64,000 nucleotides of DNA from Pseudomonas costantinii (GTDB lineage Bacteria; Pseudomonadota; Gammaproteobacteria; Pseudomonadales; Pseudomonadaceae), in NCBI RefSeq assembly GCF_001870435.1, contig NZ_MDDR01000003.1:1-64000 (forward strand), written 5' to 3'. Shown piece by piece: positions 29,908 through 38,684 of the stretch; the stretch's first letter is position 1, and each line of letters starts with the position of its first letter. The notes below the pieces were generated by a model. That model was not told the DNA's origin. It did not search any database and worked only from the letters and a program-made list of their open reading frames with translations. Both the position numbers and the translations under genes were made by a program.

Positions 29908-30834
29908 ATGAGTCTGCATGAAACCTACGGTCAGCCACTGCTGACCTTCCCCGACGCCGAAAAAAGCCCGTTGAGCATCCGCGCCAAGGCGCTGGTATTC
30001 GTCGACCCGCGTTCGCGCCAACTGCGCGAAGACCTGGAAAGCCTCGCACCGCGTGCCTTGCCCGTGCTGATTCGTGGCGAGACCGGCAGCGGTAAAGAGT
30101 TGCTGGCGCGGCATATCCACCGTGGCAGCGATCGTACCGGGCTGTTTGTCTCGGTCAATTGTGGTGCGATCAGCCCCACTTACGCCGATGCGGAGTTGTT
30201 CGGCTATGCCGCAGGTAGTCACAGTGGTGCGGCCAGCAGCCGGGCGGGGTGGTTTGGTTCGGCCAACGGCGGCACCTTGTACCTGGATGAGATCGGCGAT
30301 TTGCCGTTGCCGATCCAGGTCAAATTGCTCGCGGCCCTAGAGAACCACGAAGTCACCCGCGTCGGTGCCCATCAGCCAAGCCCGGTGGACGTGCGCCTGG
30401 TCGCGGCGACCAGCATCGACTTGGCTCAGGCCGTGGCGGCAGGCAAGTTTCATGAGCGTTTGTTCCACTACTTGAGCGAAGGTCAACTGGACCTGCCTGC
30501 GCTGCGCGAGCGTGTCGGCGACATCCTATCCCTGGCTGAATATTTTCTTGGCATCTACAGCCAGCGTCTGGACCTGCCGGTGCCGCTGATCAGCGATGCC
30601 GCCCAGCACGTGCTGGAACACCACAGTTGGCCGGGCAATACCCGCGAGCTGGAAAACGTTATTCACTTTGCGTTACTGGTCAGCAGCGGCGATGAGATTT
30701 TGCCCGAGCATCTGAATTTGCCGGTGGCGGGTTCGCCGCTGGAGCAAGTGCAGCGGATTTTCGAGAGCGCCAGCCCTGCGGAGCAGGACATATTGCGTAA
30801 ATTTCTGTATGAACAAAATGGAATATCAACGTGA
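29908..30834 (+). CDS. SfnR-like sigma-54 AAA+ activator lacking a recognisable DNA-binding domain
   Basis: A 308-aa AAA+ protein with no receiver domain. Walker A GETGSGKE is at 57-64 and Walker B GGTLYLDEI near 121-129. The canonical GAFTGA loop that contacts sigma-54 reads G103-S-H-S-G-A. Alignment to the PspF segment before LRER places H182 and Y188 where the two arginine fingers usually lie. The chain ends at ILRKFLYEQNGIST, where a Fis-type HTH would normally begin, and neither other frame continues one. SfnR activates dimethyl-sulfone genes in P. putida. This could be a divergent SfnR paralogue acting from solution, or a decaying copy. Confidence 0.8.
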   Translation: MSLHETYGQPLLTFPDAEKSPLSIRAKALVFVDPRSRQLREDLESLAPRALPVLIRGETGSGKELLARHIHRGSDRTGLFVSVNCGAISPTYADAELFGYAAGSHSGAASSRAGWFGSANGGTLYLDEIGDLPLPIQVKLLAALENHEVTRVGAHQPSPVDVRLVAATSIDLAQAVAAGKFHERLFHYLSEGQLDLPALRERVGDILSLAEYFLGIYSQRLDLPVPLISDAAQHVLEHHSWPGNTRELENVIHFALLVSSGDEILPEHLNLPVAGSPLEQVQRIFESASPAEQDILRKFLYEQNGIST

Positions 30835-30961
30835 ATAAAAGATATTGTTCGGGAATAAAAAATCTAGGTATTGTCACTCCCACGCCGCGATAGCACTTCG
30901 CTGGCACACCTCATAAAAATGGTCGTCAGAGACGCCCCCGGAATTCCGATAAGGACACTGC

Positions 30962-31744
30962 ATGAAAAAGGTTCTGTTGTTTACCGCACTGGCGGCTGCC
31001 CTGACTGCAAGCTTTGCGCAAGCCAACGAGAAACTGGTCGTAGCCGCGACCCCAATTCCGCACGCCGAGATCCTTGAGCTGATCAAGCCGACCCTGGCCA
31101 AAGAAGGCGTGGACCTGGAAATCAAAGTCTTCACCGACTATGTACAGCCAAACGTGCAAGTGGCCGAGAAGCGCCTGGACGCCAACTACTTCCAGACCCT
31201 GCCGTACCTGCAAAACTTCAACAAGGGTAAGGGCACCAACCTGGTCACCGTGGTCGGCGTGCACGTTGAACCGTTCGGCGGTTACTCGAAAAAGATCAAA
31301 AATATTTCTGAGCTCAAAGATGGCGCCACCGTTGCCATCCCGAACGAAGGCTCCAACAGCGGCCGCGCTCTGTTGCTGTTGCAGAAGGCTGGTGTGATCA
31401 CCCTGAAAGACCCGACCAATGCCCTGGCCACGCCGAAAGACATCGCCAGCAACCCGAAACACCTGAAATTCAAAGAGCTGGAATCGGCCCTGCTGCCACG
31501 CGTGCTGGACCAGGTTGACCTGGACTTGATCAACACCAACTACGCCTTGGAAGCTGGCCTGAACCCAGCCAAAGACGCACTGATCATTGAAGACTCGAAG
31601 TCGCCATACGTGAACTTCCTGGTCGCCCGCCCAGACAACAAGGACAGCGACGCTATCCAGAAACTGGCCAAAGCCCTGACCAGCCCGGAAGTCAAAGCCT
31701 TCATCGACAAGAAGTACAACGGCGCTGTAGTGCCTGCGTTCTGA
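30962..31744 (+). CDS. MetQ/NlpA-family substrate-binding protein (orphan)
   Basis: A 260-aa periplasmic binding protein of the D-methionine family. The signal peptide ends near AQA-NEKLVV (about residue 21) with no lipobox Cys, so it is soluble rather than a lipoprotein. Family landmarks are TPIPHAEILE, DANYFQTLPYL and NEGSNSGRALLLL. No permease or ATPase is adjacent; it may use MetNI encoded at 44.8-46.6 kb. Confidence 0.92.
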   Translation: MKKVLLFTALAAALTASFAQANEKLVVAATPIPHAEILELIKPTLAKEGVDLEIKVFTDYVQPNVQVAEKRLDANYFQTLPYLQNFNKGKGTNLVTVVGVHVEPFGGYSKKIKNISELKDGATVAIPNEGSNSGRALLLLQKAGVITLKDPTNALATPKDIASNPKHLKFKELESALLPRVLDQVDLDLINTNYALEAGLNPAKDALIIEDSKSPYVNFLVARPDNKDSDAIQKLAKALTSPEVKAFIDKKYNGAVVPAF

Positions 31745-31769
31745 TGTAACCCCAAACCCCCTTCAAGGT

Positions 31770-31806
31770 TTGAACGCCGACGGCTTTTATAGCGTCGGCG
31801 TTTTTT
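31770..31806 (+). terminator. Intrinsic terminator after the orphan metQ
   Basis: Stem AACGCCGAC / GTCGGCGTT around GGCTTTTATAGC, followed by a run of T, 26 bases past the stop codon. Confidence 0.9.
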
Positions 31807-31822
31807 ATGGCCGCCCTGAAAT

Positions 31823-31934
31823 GATCATTCCCACGCTCTGCGTGGGAATGCCTCCTGTGACGCTCCGCGTCACGACGTTAGAGCGGACGCAGAGCGTCCT
31901 GAGCTGCATTCCCACGCAGAGCGTGGGAACGATC
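31823..31934. repeat. Four-hairpin GATC-ended repeat, copy 2
   Basis: Starts GATCATTCCCACGC and ends GCGTGGGAACGATC, with internal hairpins GTGACGCTCCGCGTCAC and GGACGCAGAGCGTCC. Located after the metQ terminator. Confidence 0.85.
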
Positions 31935-32012
31935 AGGGTGAATGGCTCTGCTCAACGCCACCAACCACTTCACCAGCTCCTGCGGATCAATCGGTTTCGC
32001 TTCGTTCATCAT
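31878..32012 (-). CDS. Small ORF with repeat-encoded tail, possible gene remnant
   Basis: A 44-codon frame with GAGGGA 6 bases before tandem ATGs. Its first 26 residues (MMNEAKPIDPQELVKWLVAL and on) are unique sequence. The rest, DRSHALRGNAAQDALRPL, and the stop are read from the repeat, in the same frame as the tail of the DUF962 protein. It looks like the 5' end of a longer gene cut by the repeat, or a genuine micropeptide. I do not recognise the N-terminus. Confidence 0.35.
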   Translation of the reverse strand: MMNEAKPIDPQELVKWLVALSRAIHPDRSHALRGNAAQDALRPL

Positions 32013-32218
32013 TCGTTCCCTCGAATCATTGACCCCCTACCATAGCCGTCACCCAGCAAACCCGCGAATCCGGGGGTTATCTTTTTGGGTGATATCAATA
32101 TGCTATTTGGGTATTTAAATTTTACTTTTTATACCTTTAAAGTTCGCGCTACCCGGCGTTACCCACGCCGGATTGAACTGCGCTCGCTGCATTACCCTTG
32201 CGGCGATATGGACTGCAA

Positions 32219-32884
32219 ATGACCTTCGATTTCGCATTTATCCTCAGCACCTTGCCGGCGTTTCTCAAGGCCGTGGGGGTGACGCTGCAAGTGGGCCTGA
32301 TCGCCATTGCCACCTCGTTGCTGGTGGCGCTGATCAACGCGGCGCTGCTGGTGTTTCGCACGCCGTACCTGTCGCGCCTGGTGGCGTTGTATGTGGAGCT
32401 GGCGCGTAACACGCCGCTGCTGATCCAACTGTTCTTCGTGTACTTCGCCTTGCCGGCCCTGGGTTTCAATATCTCTGGGTTCTGGGCGGCTATCATCACC
32501 ATGACCTTTCTGGGTGGCGCCTACCTCACCGAGGTGCTGCGCGCCGGTGTGGAAGCGGTGCCGTTGGCGCAGATCGAGTCGGGCAAATCCATCGGCTTGT
32601 CTGACTGGCAGTTGTTGCGCCACGTGATCCTGCCCCAGGCCGGCATCCTCAGCCTGCCTGCGCTGTTCGCCAATTTCATCTTCCTGCTCAAGGAGACCAC
32701 CGTGGTCTCCGCCGTGGCGGTGCCGGAGATTCTCTACACCATCAAGAGCTACATCGCCCTCTACTACAAGACCTACGAAATGCTCGCCGTGCTGACGTTG
32801 ATTTGCGTGCTGCTGTTTTTGCCGCTGTCGCTGCTGCTCAGCCGCCTGGAAAGGAGGCTCCAGCATGGCCAGTTCGGGTCTTGA
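32219..32884 (+). CDS. Polar amino acid ABC permease, first subunit
   Basis: A 221-aa HisM/GlnP-type permease with about five helices and the contact loop GVEAVPLAQIESGKSIGLSDW. The motif ARNTPLLIQLFFVYFALP is typical. I start at ATG 32219, not at the upstream TTG. Its last 20 bases overlap the next permease gene. Confidence 0.9.
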   Translation: MTFDFAFILSTLPAFLKAVGVTLQVGLIAIATSLLVALINAALLVFRTPYLSRLVALYVELARNTPLLIQLFFVYFALPALGFNISGFWAAIITMTFLGGAYLTEVLRAGVEAVPLAQIESGKSIGLSDWQLLRHVILPQAGILSLPALFANFIFLLKETTVVSAVAVPEILYTIKSYIALYYKTYEMLAVLTLICVLLFLPLSLLLSRLERRLQHGQFGS

Positions 32885-33524
32885 GTTGTTGTGGGTGTCG
32901 TTGCCGCAGTTGGGCAAGGGCGCTGCGCAAACCCTGTCGATTTCTTTTTTGAGCATCGCCTTCAGCACCGTTGGCGGCGTGTTGTATGGCGTGCTGCGCA
33001 CCTTGAATAACAAGGCGATCAACCTGGTGCTGCGGATTTACCTGGAGCTGTTCCGGGCGATTCCGGTGCTGGTGTGGTTGTACCTGCTGTTTTTCGGCCT
33101 GCCGATTTTCTTCGGGTTGAGCATCCCGAGCTTCTGGTGCGCAGTGCTGGTGCTGTCGTTGTGGGGCGCTAGCGAGGTGGGCGAAGTGGTGCGCGGTGCG
33201 TTGCATTCGCTGCCGCGAGGCCAGCGTGAGGCTGGGTTGTCGATTGGCCTGTCCGACCCGCAGTTGTACGGCTACGTGCTGCTGCCCCAGGCGCTGAAAC
33301 GCATGACGCCACCGACCATCAACGTCTACACGCGGATCATCAAGACCAGCTCGCTGGCGGTGCTGATCGGCGTGGTGGACGTGATCAAGGTCGGCCAGCA
33401 AATCATCGAACGCACCTATGAGTCGGTACTGATCTACGGCGTGCTATTCCTGTTTTTCTTCTTTATTTGCTACCCGTTGTCGGCCGCCTCCAAGGTGCTG
33501 GAACGGCGCTGGGCCCAAGCATGA
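32865..33524 (+). CDS. Polar amino acid ABC permease, second subunit
   Basis: A 219-aa permease with the motif LFRAIPVLVWLYLLFFGLP and the EAA-like loop LPRGQREAGLSIGLSDPQLY. Forms a heterodimeric channel with the preceding subunit. The stop overlaps the ATPase start (ATGA). Confidence 0.9.
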   Translation: MASSGLELLWVSLPQLGKGAAQTLSISFLSIAFSTVGGVLYGVLRTLNNKAINLVLRIYLELFRAIPVLVWLYLLFFGLPIFFGLSIPSFWCAVLVLSLWGASEVGEVVRGALHSLPRGQREAGLSIGLSDPQLYGYVLLPQALKRMTPPTINVYTRIIKTSSLAVLIGVVDVIKVGQQIIERTYESVLIYGVLFLFFFFICYPLSAASKVLERRWAQA

Positions 33525-34297
33525 GTGGATTGATCGAGTTCCAGGGTTTCAATAAATTTTTCGGCGAACAGCAGGTGCTCAAGGGCATCGACCTGAGTGT
33601 GCAAAGCGGCGAAGTGGTGGTGATCCTCGGCCCCAGCGGTTGCGGCAAAAGCACCTTGTTGCGCTGCCTCAACGGTTTGGAAGTGGCCCACAGCGGCAGC
33701 CTGCGCTTCGCCGGTAAAGAGTTGTTGAACAAGGCCACCGACTGGCGCCAAGTGCGCCAGGACATCGGCATGGTGTTCCAGAGCTACCACCTGTTCCCGC
33801 ACATGAGCGTGCTCGACAACATCCTGCTCGGCCCGCTGAAAGTGCAAAAGCGCGACCCGCGCGAAGCCCGCGACCAGGCAGAAAAATTGCTGGAGCGCGT
33901 AGGCCTTGCCGACAAGCGCGACGCCTTCCCGCGTCAGCTCTCCGGCGGCCAGCAGCAGCGCATCGCTATCGTCCGCTCGCTGTGCATGAACCCCCAGGTG
34001 ATGCTGTTTGATGAAGTCACCGCCGCCCTCGACCCGGAAATGGTCAAGGAGGTGCTGGAAGTGATCCAGGGCTTGGCGCGCGATGGCATGACCTTGCTGA
34101 TCGTCACCCACGAAATGGCCTTCGCCCGCGCGGTCGCCGACCGCGTGGTGTTTATGGAGGCCGGTCGCATCCTCGAACAAAACACCCCCGAAGAATTCTT
34201 TACGAACCCGCAAACCGCACGCGCGCAGCAGTTCCTGGAGAAGTTCTCCTTTGTTTCAACACTGCCCAAGAAAACCAAGGAACTGGAGCTGATATGA
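33521..34297 (+). CDS. Polar amino acid ABC ATPase
   Basis: A 258-aa GlnQ/HisP-type ATPase. Walker A GPSGCGKS is near residue 36, signature LSGGQQQR near 138, Walker B VMLFDEVTAALDP near 158, and H-loop THE near 195. I start at the ATG overlapping the permease stop. Its own stop overlaps the next start by 4 bases. Confidence 0.93.
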   Translation: MSGLIEFQGFNKFFGEQQVLKGIDLSVQSGEVVVILGPSGCGKSTLLRCLNGLEVAHSGSLRFAGKELLNKATDWRQVRQDIGMVFQSYHLFPHMSVLDNILLGPLKVQKRDPREARDQAEKLLERVGLADKRDAFPRQLSGGQQQRIAIVRSLCMNPQVMLFDEVTAALDPEMVKEVLEVIQGLARDGMTLLIVTHEMAFARAVADRVVFMEAGRILEQNTPEEFFTNPQTARAQQFLEKFSFVSTLPKKTKELELI

Positions 34298-35154
34298 AAA
34301 CTGCCAAGTTGTTATTCCCATTGTTTGCCCTCGCATTGCTGGCTGGCTGCAATAAAAAGGCCGAAGAGCCCGCAAAACCAGTTGCTGCTGCGGCGAGCTA
34401 CATCGACAAAATCAAGGCGCGCGACAAGCTGATCGTCGGCGTGTTTACCGACAAACCGCCGTTCGGCTTTGTGAACGAAGCGGGTCGTTATGTTGGCTTT
34501 GATACCGACATCGGCCGCCAATTTGCCAAGGACTTGCTGGGTGATGAAAACAAGGTTGAGTTCGTTGCCGTGGAACCGGCCAGCCGTATTCCGTTCCTGC
34601 AAAGCGACAAGGTCGACCTGATCCTCGCCAACATGACCGTGACGCCTGAGCGCAAAGAAGCGGTGGACTTCACCAACCCCAACCTGAAAGTTGCGGTACA
34701 GGCTTTGGTGCCGAAGGACAGCGCGGTGAAAAGCCTGGATGACTTGGCCACCCGCACCACCATCGTGACCACCGGCACCACCGCCGATATCTGGCTGACC
34801 AAGAACCACCCGGATTGGAAACTGCTCAAGTTCGAGAAAAACTCCGAGTCGTTGCAAGCGTTGTCCGCTGGCCGTGGTGATGCTTACGCGCAAGACAACC
34901 TGGTGCTGTTCAGCTGGGCCAAGCAGAACCCGGGCTACCGCGTGCTGGATCAGAAACTCGGTGATGAAGCGCCGATTGCTCCGGCGGTGAAGAAGGGCAA
35001 TATCGAACTGCGCGACTGGGTGAATGCCGAGTTGGCGAAGCTGGGTGAGGAGAAGTTTTTGCTCAAGCTTTACGACCAGTACGTGCGTAAAGAGCTGAGC
35101 GATGACACCAAGCCTGAGAGTGTGATTGTTGAGGGCGGTAAGTGGCAGGGCTGA
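34294..35154 (+). CDS. Polar amino acid-binding lipoprotein
   Basis: A 286-aa SBP_bac_3 binding protein with a lipobox (ALLAGC, Cys near residue 18), so it is anchored to the inner membrane. Family pattern: GVFTDKPPFGFVNEAGRYVGFDTDIGR. Last gene of a tightly overlapping four-gene operon. Its position in a sulfur region makes a sulfur amino acid possible, but the pocket does not reveal it. Confidence 0.9.
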   Translation: MKTAKLLFPLFALALLAGCNKKAEEPAKPVAAAASYIDKIKARDKLIVGVFTDKPPFGFVNEAGRYVGFDTDIGRQFAKDLLGDENKVEFVAVEPASRIPFLQSDKVDLILANMTVTPERKEAVDFTNPNLKVAVQALVPKDSAVKSLDDLATRTTIVTTGTTADIWLTKNHPDWKLLKFEKNSESLQALSAGRGDAYAQDNLVLFSWAKQNPGYRVLDQKLGDEAPIAPAVKKGNIELRDWVNAELAKLGEEKFLLKLYDQYVRKELSDDTKPESVIVEGGKWQG

Positions 35155-35161
35155 TATAGCT

Positions 35162-35233
35162 ATCGCAGGCAAGCCAGCTCCCACAGTTTGATGTGTGAAT
35201 ACATTCAAATGTGGGAGCTGGCTTGCCTGCGAT
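35162..35233. repeat. REP doublet
   Basis: ATCGCAGGCAAGCCAGCTCC and its inverse GGAGCTGGCTTGCCTGCGAT separated by about 25 bases, just after the binding-protein gene and before the convergent ATPase gene. Likely a bidirectional 3' structure. Confidence 0.85.
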
Positions 35234-35253
35234 GAGGCCGGTACAGGCAACAC

Positions 35254-36420
35254 CTATTCGGGCCATTGCCAAGCCGGCGCATCCAAAATCCCCTGCCCAA
35301 CAATCTGGGTCTGCCCCAGCACCTTCTCCAACACAATCGAATTACACCCTTCATCCTGTTGCAACGCCGCAATCAACCGACTGGCGTGGGACACCACCCA
35401 CACCTGACAGTGTTGGGACACCTGAATAATCAAGCGCGCCAACGCAGGCAGCAAATCCGGATGCAAGCTGGTCTCCGGTTCGTTCAGCACCATCATCGTC
35501 GGTGGCCTCGGCGTCAGCAGTGCCGCGATCAGCAGCAGGTAACGCAAGGTGCCGTCCGATAACTCCGCCGCTGATAACGGCCGCAGCAAACCTTCCTGAT
35601 AAAACTCAATGGCAAAGCGCGCACCCTGCAACGGCTGGATTTCCAGGCGCGCCCCCGGAAACGCATCGCTTACCGCCCGTTGCAAGGCCTCGGGATCGCC
35701 AATTTCGCGGATGGTCTGCAACGCCGCCGCCAGGTCACGCCCATCGTGATGCAGCACCGGCGTGCGCGTGCCCAACTGCGGTTGGCGTACGGGTGCATCG
35801 GCGTCGCTGCGAAAGTGATCATAGAAGCGCCAGCGACGAATGCTTTCCCGCAGCACCAGCACTTCCGGCGAACCGCGTAAACTGCCGACCTGGTCGAACA
35901 GGCTGCTGTACTCCGGCGTGTGTTGGGCCAAAACATCCCAGGCGCGACCGTCGCGGGCGCGGATCATTGGGCCTGAGCGCTGCACCAGCAGGCTGGCCGG
36001 TCGGTACAGGTGGCCGGCCCAGATGCATTCTTTTTTGATCTCCGGGTCCAGGATAAAAGCGGACATAGCTTTTGGCGGCAAGCCCAAGGAGATGGCGTAG
36101 CTGAAATCTTCGCCGGCGAACCCCAGTCGCAAGCGTTTATTGGGCTGTGGAACCGCCGCCCGTACCGCCACTTCACCATTGGGCATGCGTTGGTTGATGG
36201 TTTCCGGCCCGGCCCAGAACGTAGAATCCAGCCCGCCTTCACGCGCCAGCGCATTGATCACCCCGCCCTGGGCGGTTTCCGCCAGCAGGCGCAAGGCGCG
36301 GTACAAGTTGGACTTGCCGCTGCCATTGGGGCCGGTGACCAGGTTCAGTCGGTCCAGGGGCACCACTAATTTATTGATCGAGCGGTAGTTGGCTACCGCG
36401 AGGGTCTTGAGCATGGGCAT
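35254..36420 (-). CDS. Orphan AAA ATPase (COG4637/AAA_21-like)
   Basis: A 388-aa SMC/RecF-type ATPase. Walker A GPNGSGKS is near residue 31, the signature-like LSDGTLRYLLL near 293, Walker B PPTMMVLNEPETSLHP near 315, and the switch His in VVSHASRL near 350. There is no TOPRIM nuclease domain as in OLD and no partner gene alongside. It is divergent from triA. Possible roles are DNA repair or phage defence; I cannot tell which. Confidence 0.8.
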   Translation of the reverse strand: MPMLKTLAVANYRSINKLVVPLDRLNLVTGPNGSGKSNLYRALRLLAETAQGGVINALAREGGLDSTFWAGPETINQRMPNGEVAVRAAVPQPNKRLRLGFAGEDFSYAISLGLPPKAMSAFILDPEIKKECIWAGHLYRPASLLVQRSGPMIRARDGRAWDVLAQHTPEYSSLFDQVGSLRGSPEVLVLRESIRRWRFYDHFRSDADAPVRQPQLGTRTPVLHHDGRDLAAALQTIREIGDPEALQRAVSDAFPGARLEIQPLQGARFAIEFYQEGLLRPLSAAELSDGTLRYLLLIAALLTPRPPTMMVLNEPETSLHPDLLPALARLIIQVSQHCQVWVVSHASRLIAALQQDEGCNSIVLEKVLGQTQIVGQGILDAPAWQWPE

Positions 36421-36534
36421 TTAGTCAGCGTGGGAACCTTTGGAGTATGGGATCCTCCATGCAGATAAGGAACCCTGATCTAAGCTCACAATCGCATACA
36501 CTCTGGCACATCGCGTCACGCAAAAGGAGCCTGC

Positions 36535-37617
36535 ATGGGCGGTCGTACTTTCACACTTATCTTCGGACTTGGCCTACTGACGCTACTGAGCGGCTGTGGT
36601 GAGAAAAAGGCCGAACCCAAAGAACATTCACGGGTGTTTGTGCAGACCGTGCAATCGACGGATTTTGCCGCGGCGGTCACCCTGACGGGGGACATCCAGG
36701 CTCGTGTGCAAACCGATTTATCCTTCCGCGTGGGTGGCAAGATCATCCAACGCATGGTGGATGTGGGTGACCGGGTGAGCGCCAAGCAAGTGCTGGCCAA
36801 GCTCGATCCCAAGGATTTGCAGACCAACGTCGATTCCGCCCAGGCTCAGGTCGTGGCCGAGCAGGCGCGGGTCAAGCAGACGGCTGCCGCGTTTGTGCGC
36901 CAGGAAAAACTGCTGCCCAAGGGCTACACCAGCCGCAGCGAATACGACGCCGCCCAGGCCGCGCTACGCAGTAGCCAAAGCGCGCTGACTGCCGCCCAGG
37001 CCCAGTTGGCCAATGCCCGCGAACAACTCGGCTATACCTCGCTGATCGCCGAGGCGCCTGGCGTGATTACCGCGCGCCAGGCCGAAGTCGGCCAGGTAGT
37101 GCAGGCCACCGTGCCGATTTTCAGCCTGGCCCGCGATGGCGAGCGCGATGCGGTGTTCAATGTCTATGAATCGCTGCTGGTGGAGCCGCCGCCGGATGCG
37201 CCGATCACCGTCAGCCTGCTGGATAACCCCAGCATCAAGGCCGTGGGCAAAGTCCGCGAAGTCACCCCCGCCGTGGCCGCCAATACCGGCACCGTACAAG
37301 TGAAAATCGCCCTGCAAGCCTTGCCCAAAGGCATGGAACTGGGTTCGGTGGTGAGTGCCACCGCCAATGGCCCGGCCAAGCCCAGCATCGAATTGCCGTG
37401 GTCGGCGTTGACCAAAGACCTCAACGAACCCGCCGTGTGGCTGATTGACGGCGATGGCCAGGCGCAACTGCACAAGGTCACTGTGGCGCGCTACCTCACC
37501 GGCAAGGTGATTATTAGCGATGGCCTTAAAGGTGGCGAAAAAGTCGTGGTGGCCGGTGGGCAATTGCTCCATCCGGGGATGATCGTCGAGATCGCCCAGC
37601 AAGGAGTTCAGCCATGA
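36535..37617 (+). CDS. triA: RND efflux periplasmic adaptor TriA-like
   Basis: A 360-aa membrane fusion protein with lipobox LLSGC (Cys near residue 22), a barrel-sandwich domain (QTDLSFRVGGKIIQRMVDVGDRV) and a coiled-coil hairpin (about 95-155). Tandem adaptors followed by one RND pump is the P. aeruginosa TriABC layout. Its stop overlaps the next start by 4 bases. Confidence 0.88.
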   Translation: MGGRTFTLIFGLGLLTLLSGCGEKKAEPKEHSRVFVQTVQSTDFAAAVTLTGDIQARVQTDLSFRVGGKIIQRMVDVGDRVSAKQVLAKLDPKDLQTNVDSAQAQVVAEQARVKQTAAAFVRQEKLLPKGYTSRSEYDAAQAALRSSQSALTAAQAQLANAREQLGYTSLIAEAPGVITARQAEVGQVVQATVPIFSLARDGERDAVFNVYESLLVEPPPDAPITVSLLDNPSIKAVGKVREVTPAVAANTGTVQVKIALQALPKGMELGSVVSATANGPAKPSIELPWSALTKDLNEPAVWLIDGDGQAQLHKVTVARYLTGKVIISDGLKGGEKVVVAGGQLLHPGMIVEIAQQGVQP

Positions 37618-38684
37618 AGCGCCTGACGGTCATACTCGCCGCCAGCTTGTTGCTGGTGGCCTGCTCCAAGCAAGAACCACCAGCCGAACCTGTGCGCCCG
37701 GTGTTGTCCATGGAAGTGAAGGCCGAAGACCAGGAAAACCTTGGCCGCTTCGCCGGTACCATCCAGGCCCGCTACGAAAGCAACTTGGGTTTTCGCGTGC
37801 CCGGCCGCATCGCCCGCCGCGCCGTGGATGTGGGTGCCGAGGTGCAGAAGGGCGCCTTGCTCGCGGTGCTCGACCCCACCGATCAACAAAACCAACTGCG
37901 TGTCGCCCAAGGCGATCTTGCCCGCGTGCAAGCGCAGTTCATCAATGCCCAAGCCAACGCCCGTCGCCAGCAGGAGTTGTTCAACCGTGGTGTCGGCGCT
38001 CAAGCTCAACTGGATGTGGCCCAGACTGACCTGAAAACCACTCAAGCCTCCCTTGATCAAGCCCAAGCATCAGTCAACCAAGCTAAAGACCAACTCAATT
38101 ACGCCGAACTGCGCACCGACCACGCCGGCATCGTCACCGCTTGGAGCGCCGAGGCCGGCCAGGTGGTCAATGCCGGTCAGCAAGTGGTGACCCTGGCCCG
38201 CCCGGATATCAAGGAAGCGGTGATCGACCTGCCCGCCGGGCTGGCCGAACGCCTGCCACCGGACGTGGTGTTCCTGGTTGCCGGGCAGCTCGACCCGAGC
38301 GTCAACACTACCGCCATCGTGCGCGAGATTGAGCCCCAGGCTCAAAGCGCCACACGCACTCGCCGCGCCCGCCTGACCCTGGCCGAAACGCCTGCTGCGT
38401 TTCGCCTTGGCACGGCGATCAGCGTGACCTTGAGCACGGCCATCGCGCCACGCATCGAAGTGCCCCTCAGTGCCTTGCAGGAAGTCGACGGCAAGACCCG
38501 CATCTGGCTCCTCGACACCCAAAGCCAAACCGTGCAACCGCGCGACGTCACGCTGATCAGCCGCGACGCCGACAGTGCCTCTCTCAACGGCGGCGTCAAA
38601 CCCGGCGAGCGCATCGTTACCGCTGGCGTGAACAGCCTGAAACCTGGGCAAAAAGTCAAAATCGACGAGGACAGCCCGCGATGA
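37614..38684 (+). CDS. triB: RND efflux periplasmic adaptor TriB-like
   Basis: A 356-aa membrane fusion protein, lipobox LLLVAC (Cys near residue 15), with the same lipoyl/hairpin architecture (SNLGFRVPGRIARRAVDVGAEV). Distinct from but paralogous to the preceding adaptor, suggesting a mixed adaptor ring. Stop overlaps triC start. Confidence 0.88.
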   Translation: MKRLTVILAASLLLVACSKQEPPAEPVRPVLSMEVKAEDQENLGRFAGTIQARYESNLGFRVPGRIARRAVDVGAEVQKGALLAVLDPTDQQNQLRVAQGDLARVQAQFINAQANARRQQELFNRGVGAQAQLDVAQTDLKTTQASLDQAQASVNQAKDQLNYAELRTDHAGIVTAWSAEAGQVVNAGQQVVTLARPDIKEAVIDLPAGLAERLPPDVVFLVAGQLDPSVNTTAIVREIEPQAQSATRTRRARLTLAETPAAFRLGTAISVTLSTAIAPRIEVPLSALQEVDGKTRIWLLDTQSQTVQPRDVTLISRDADSASLNGGVKPGERIVTAGVNSLKPGQKVKIDEDSPR

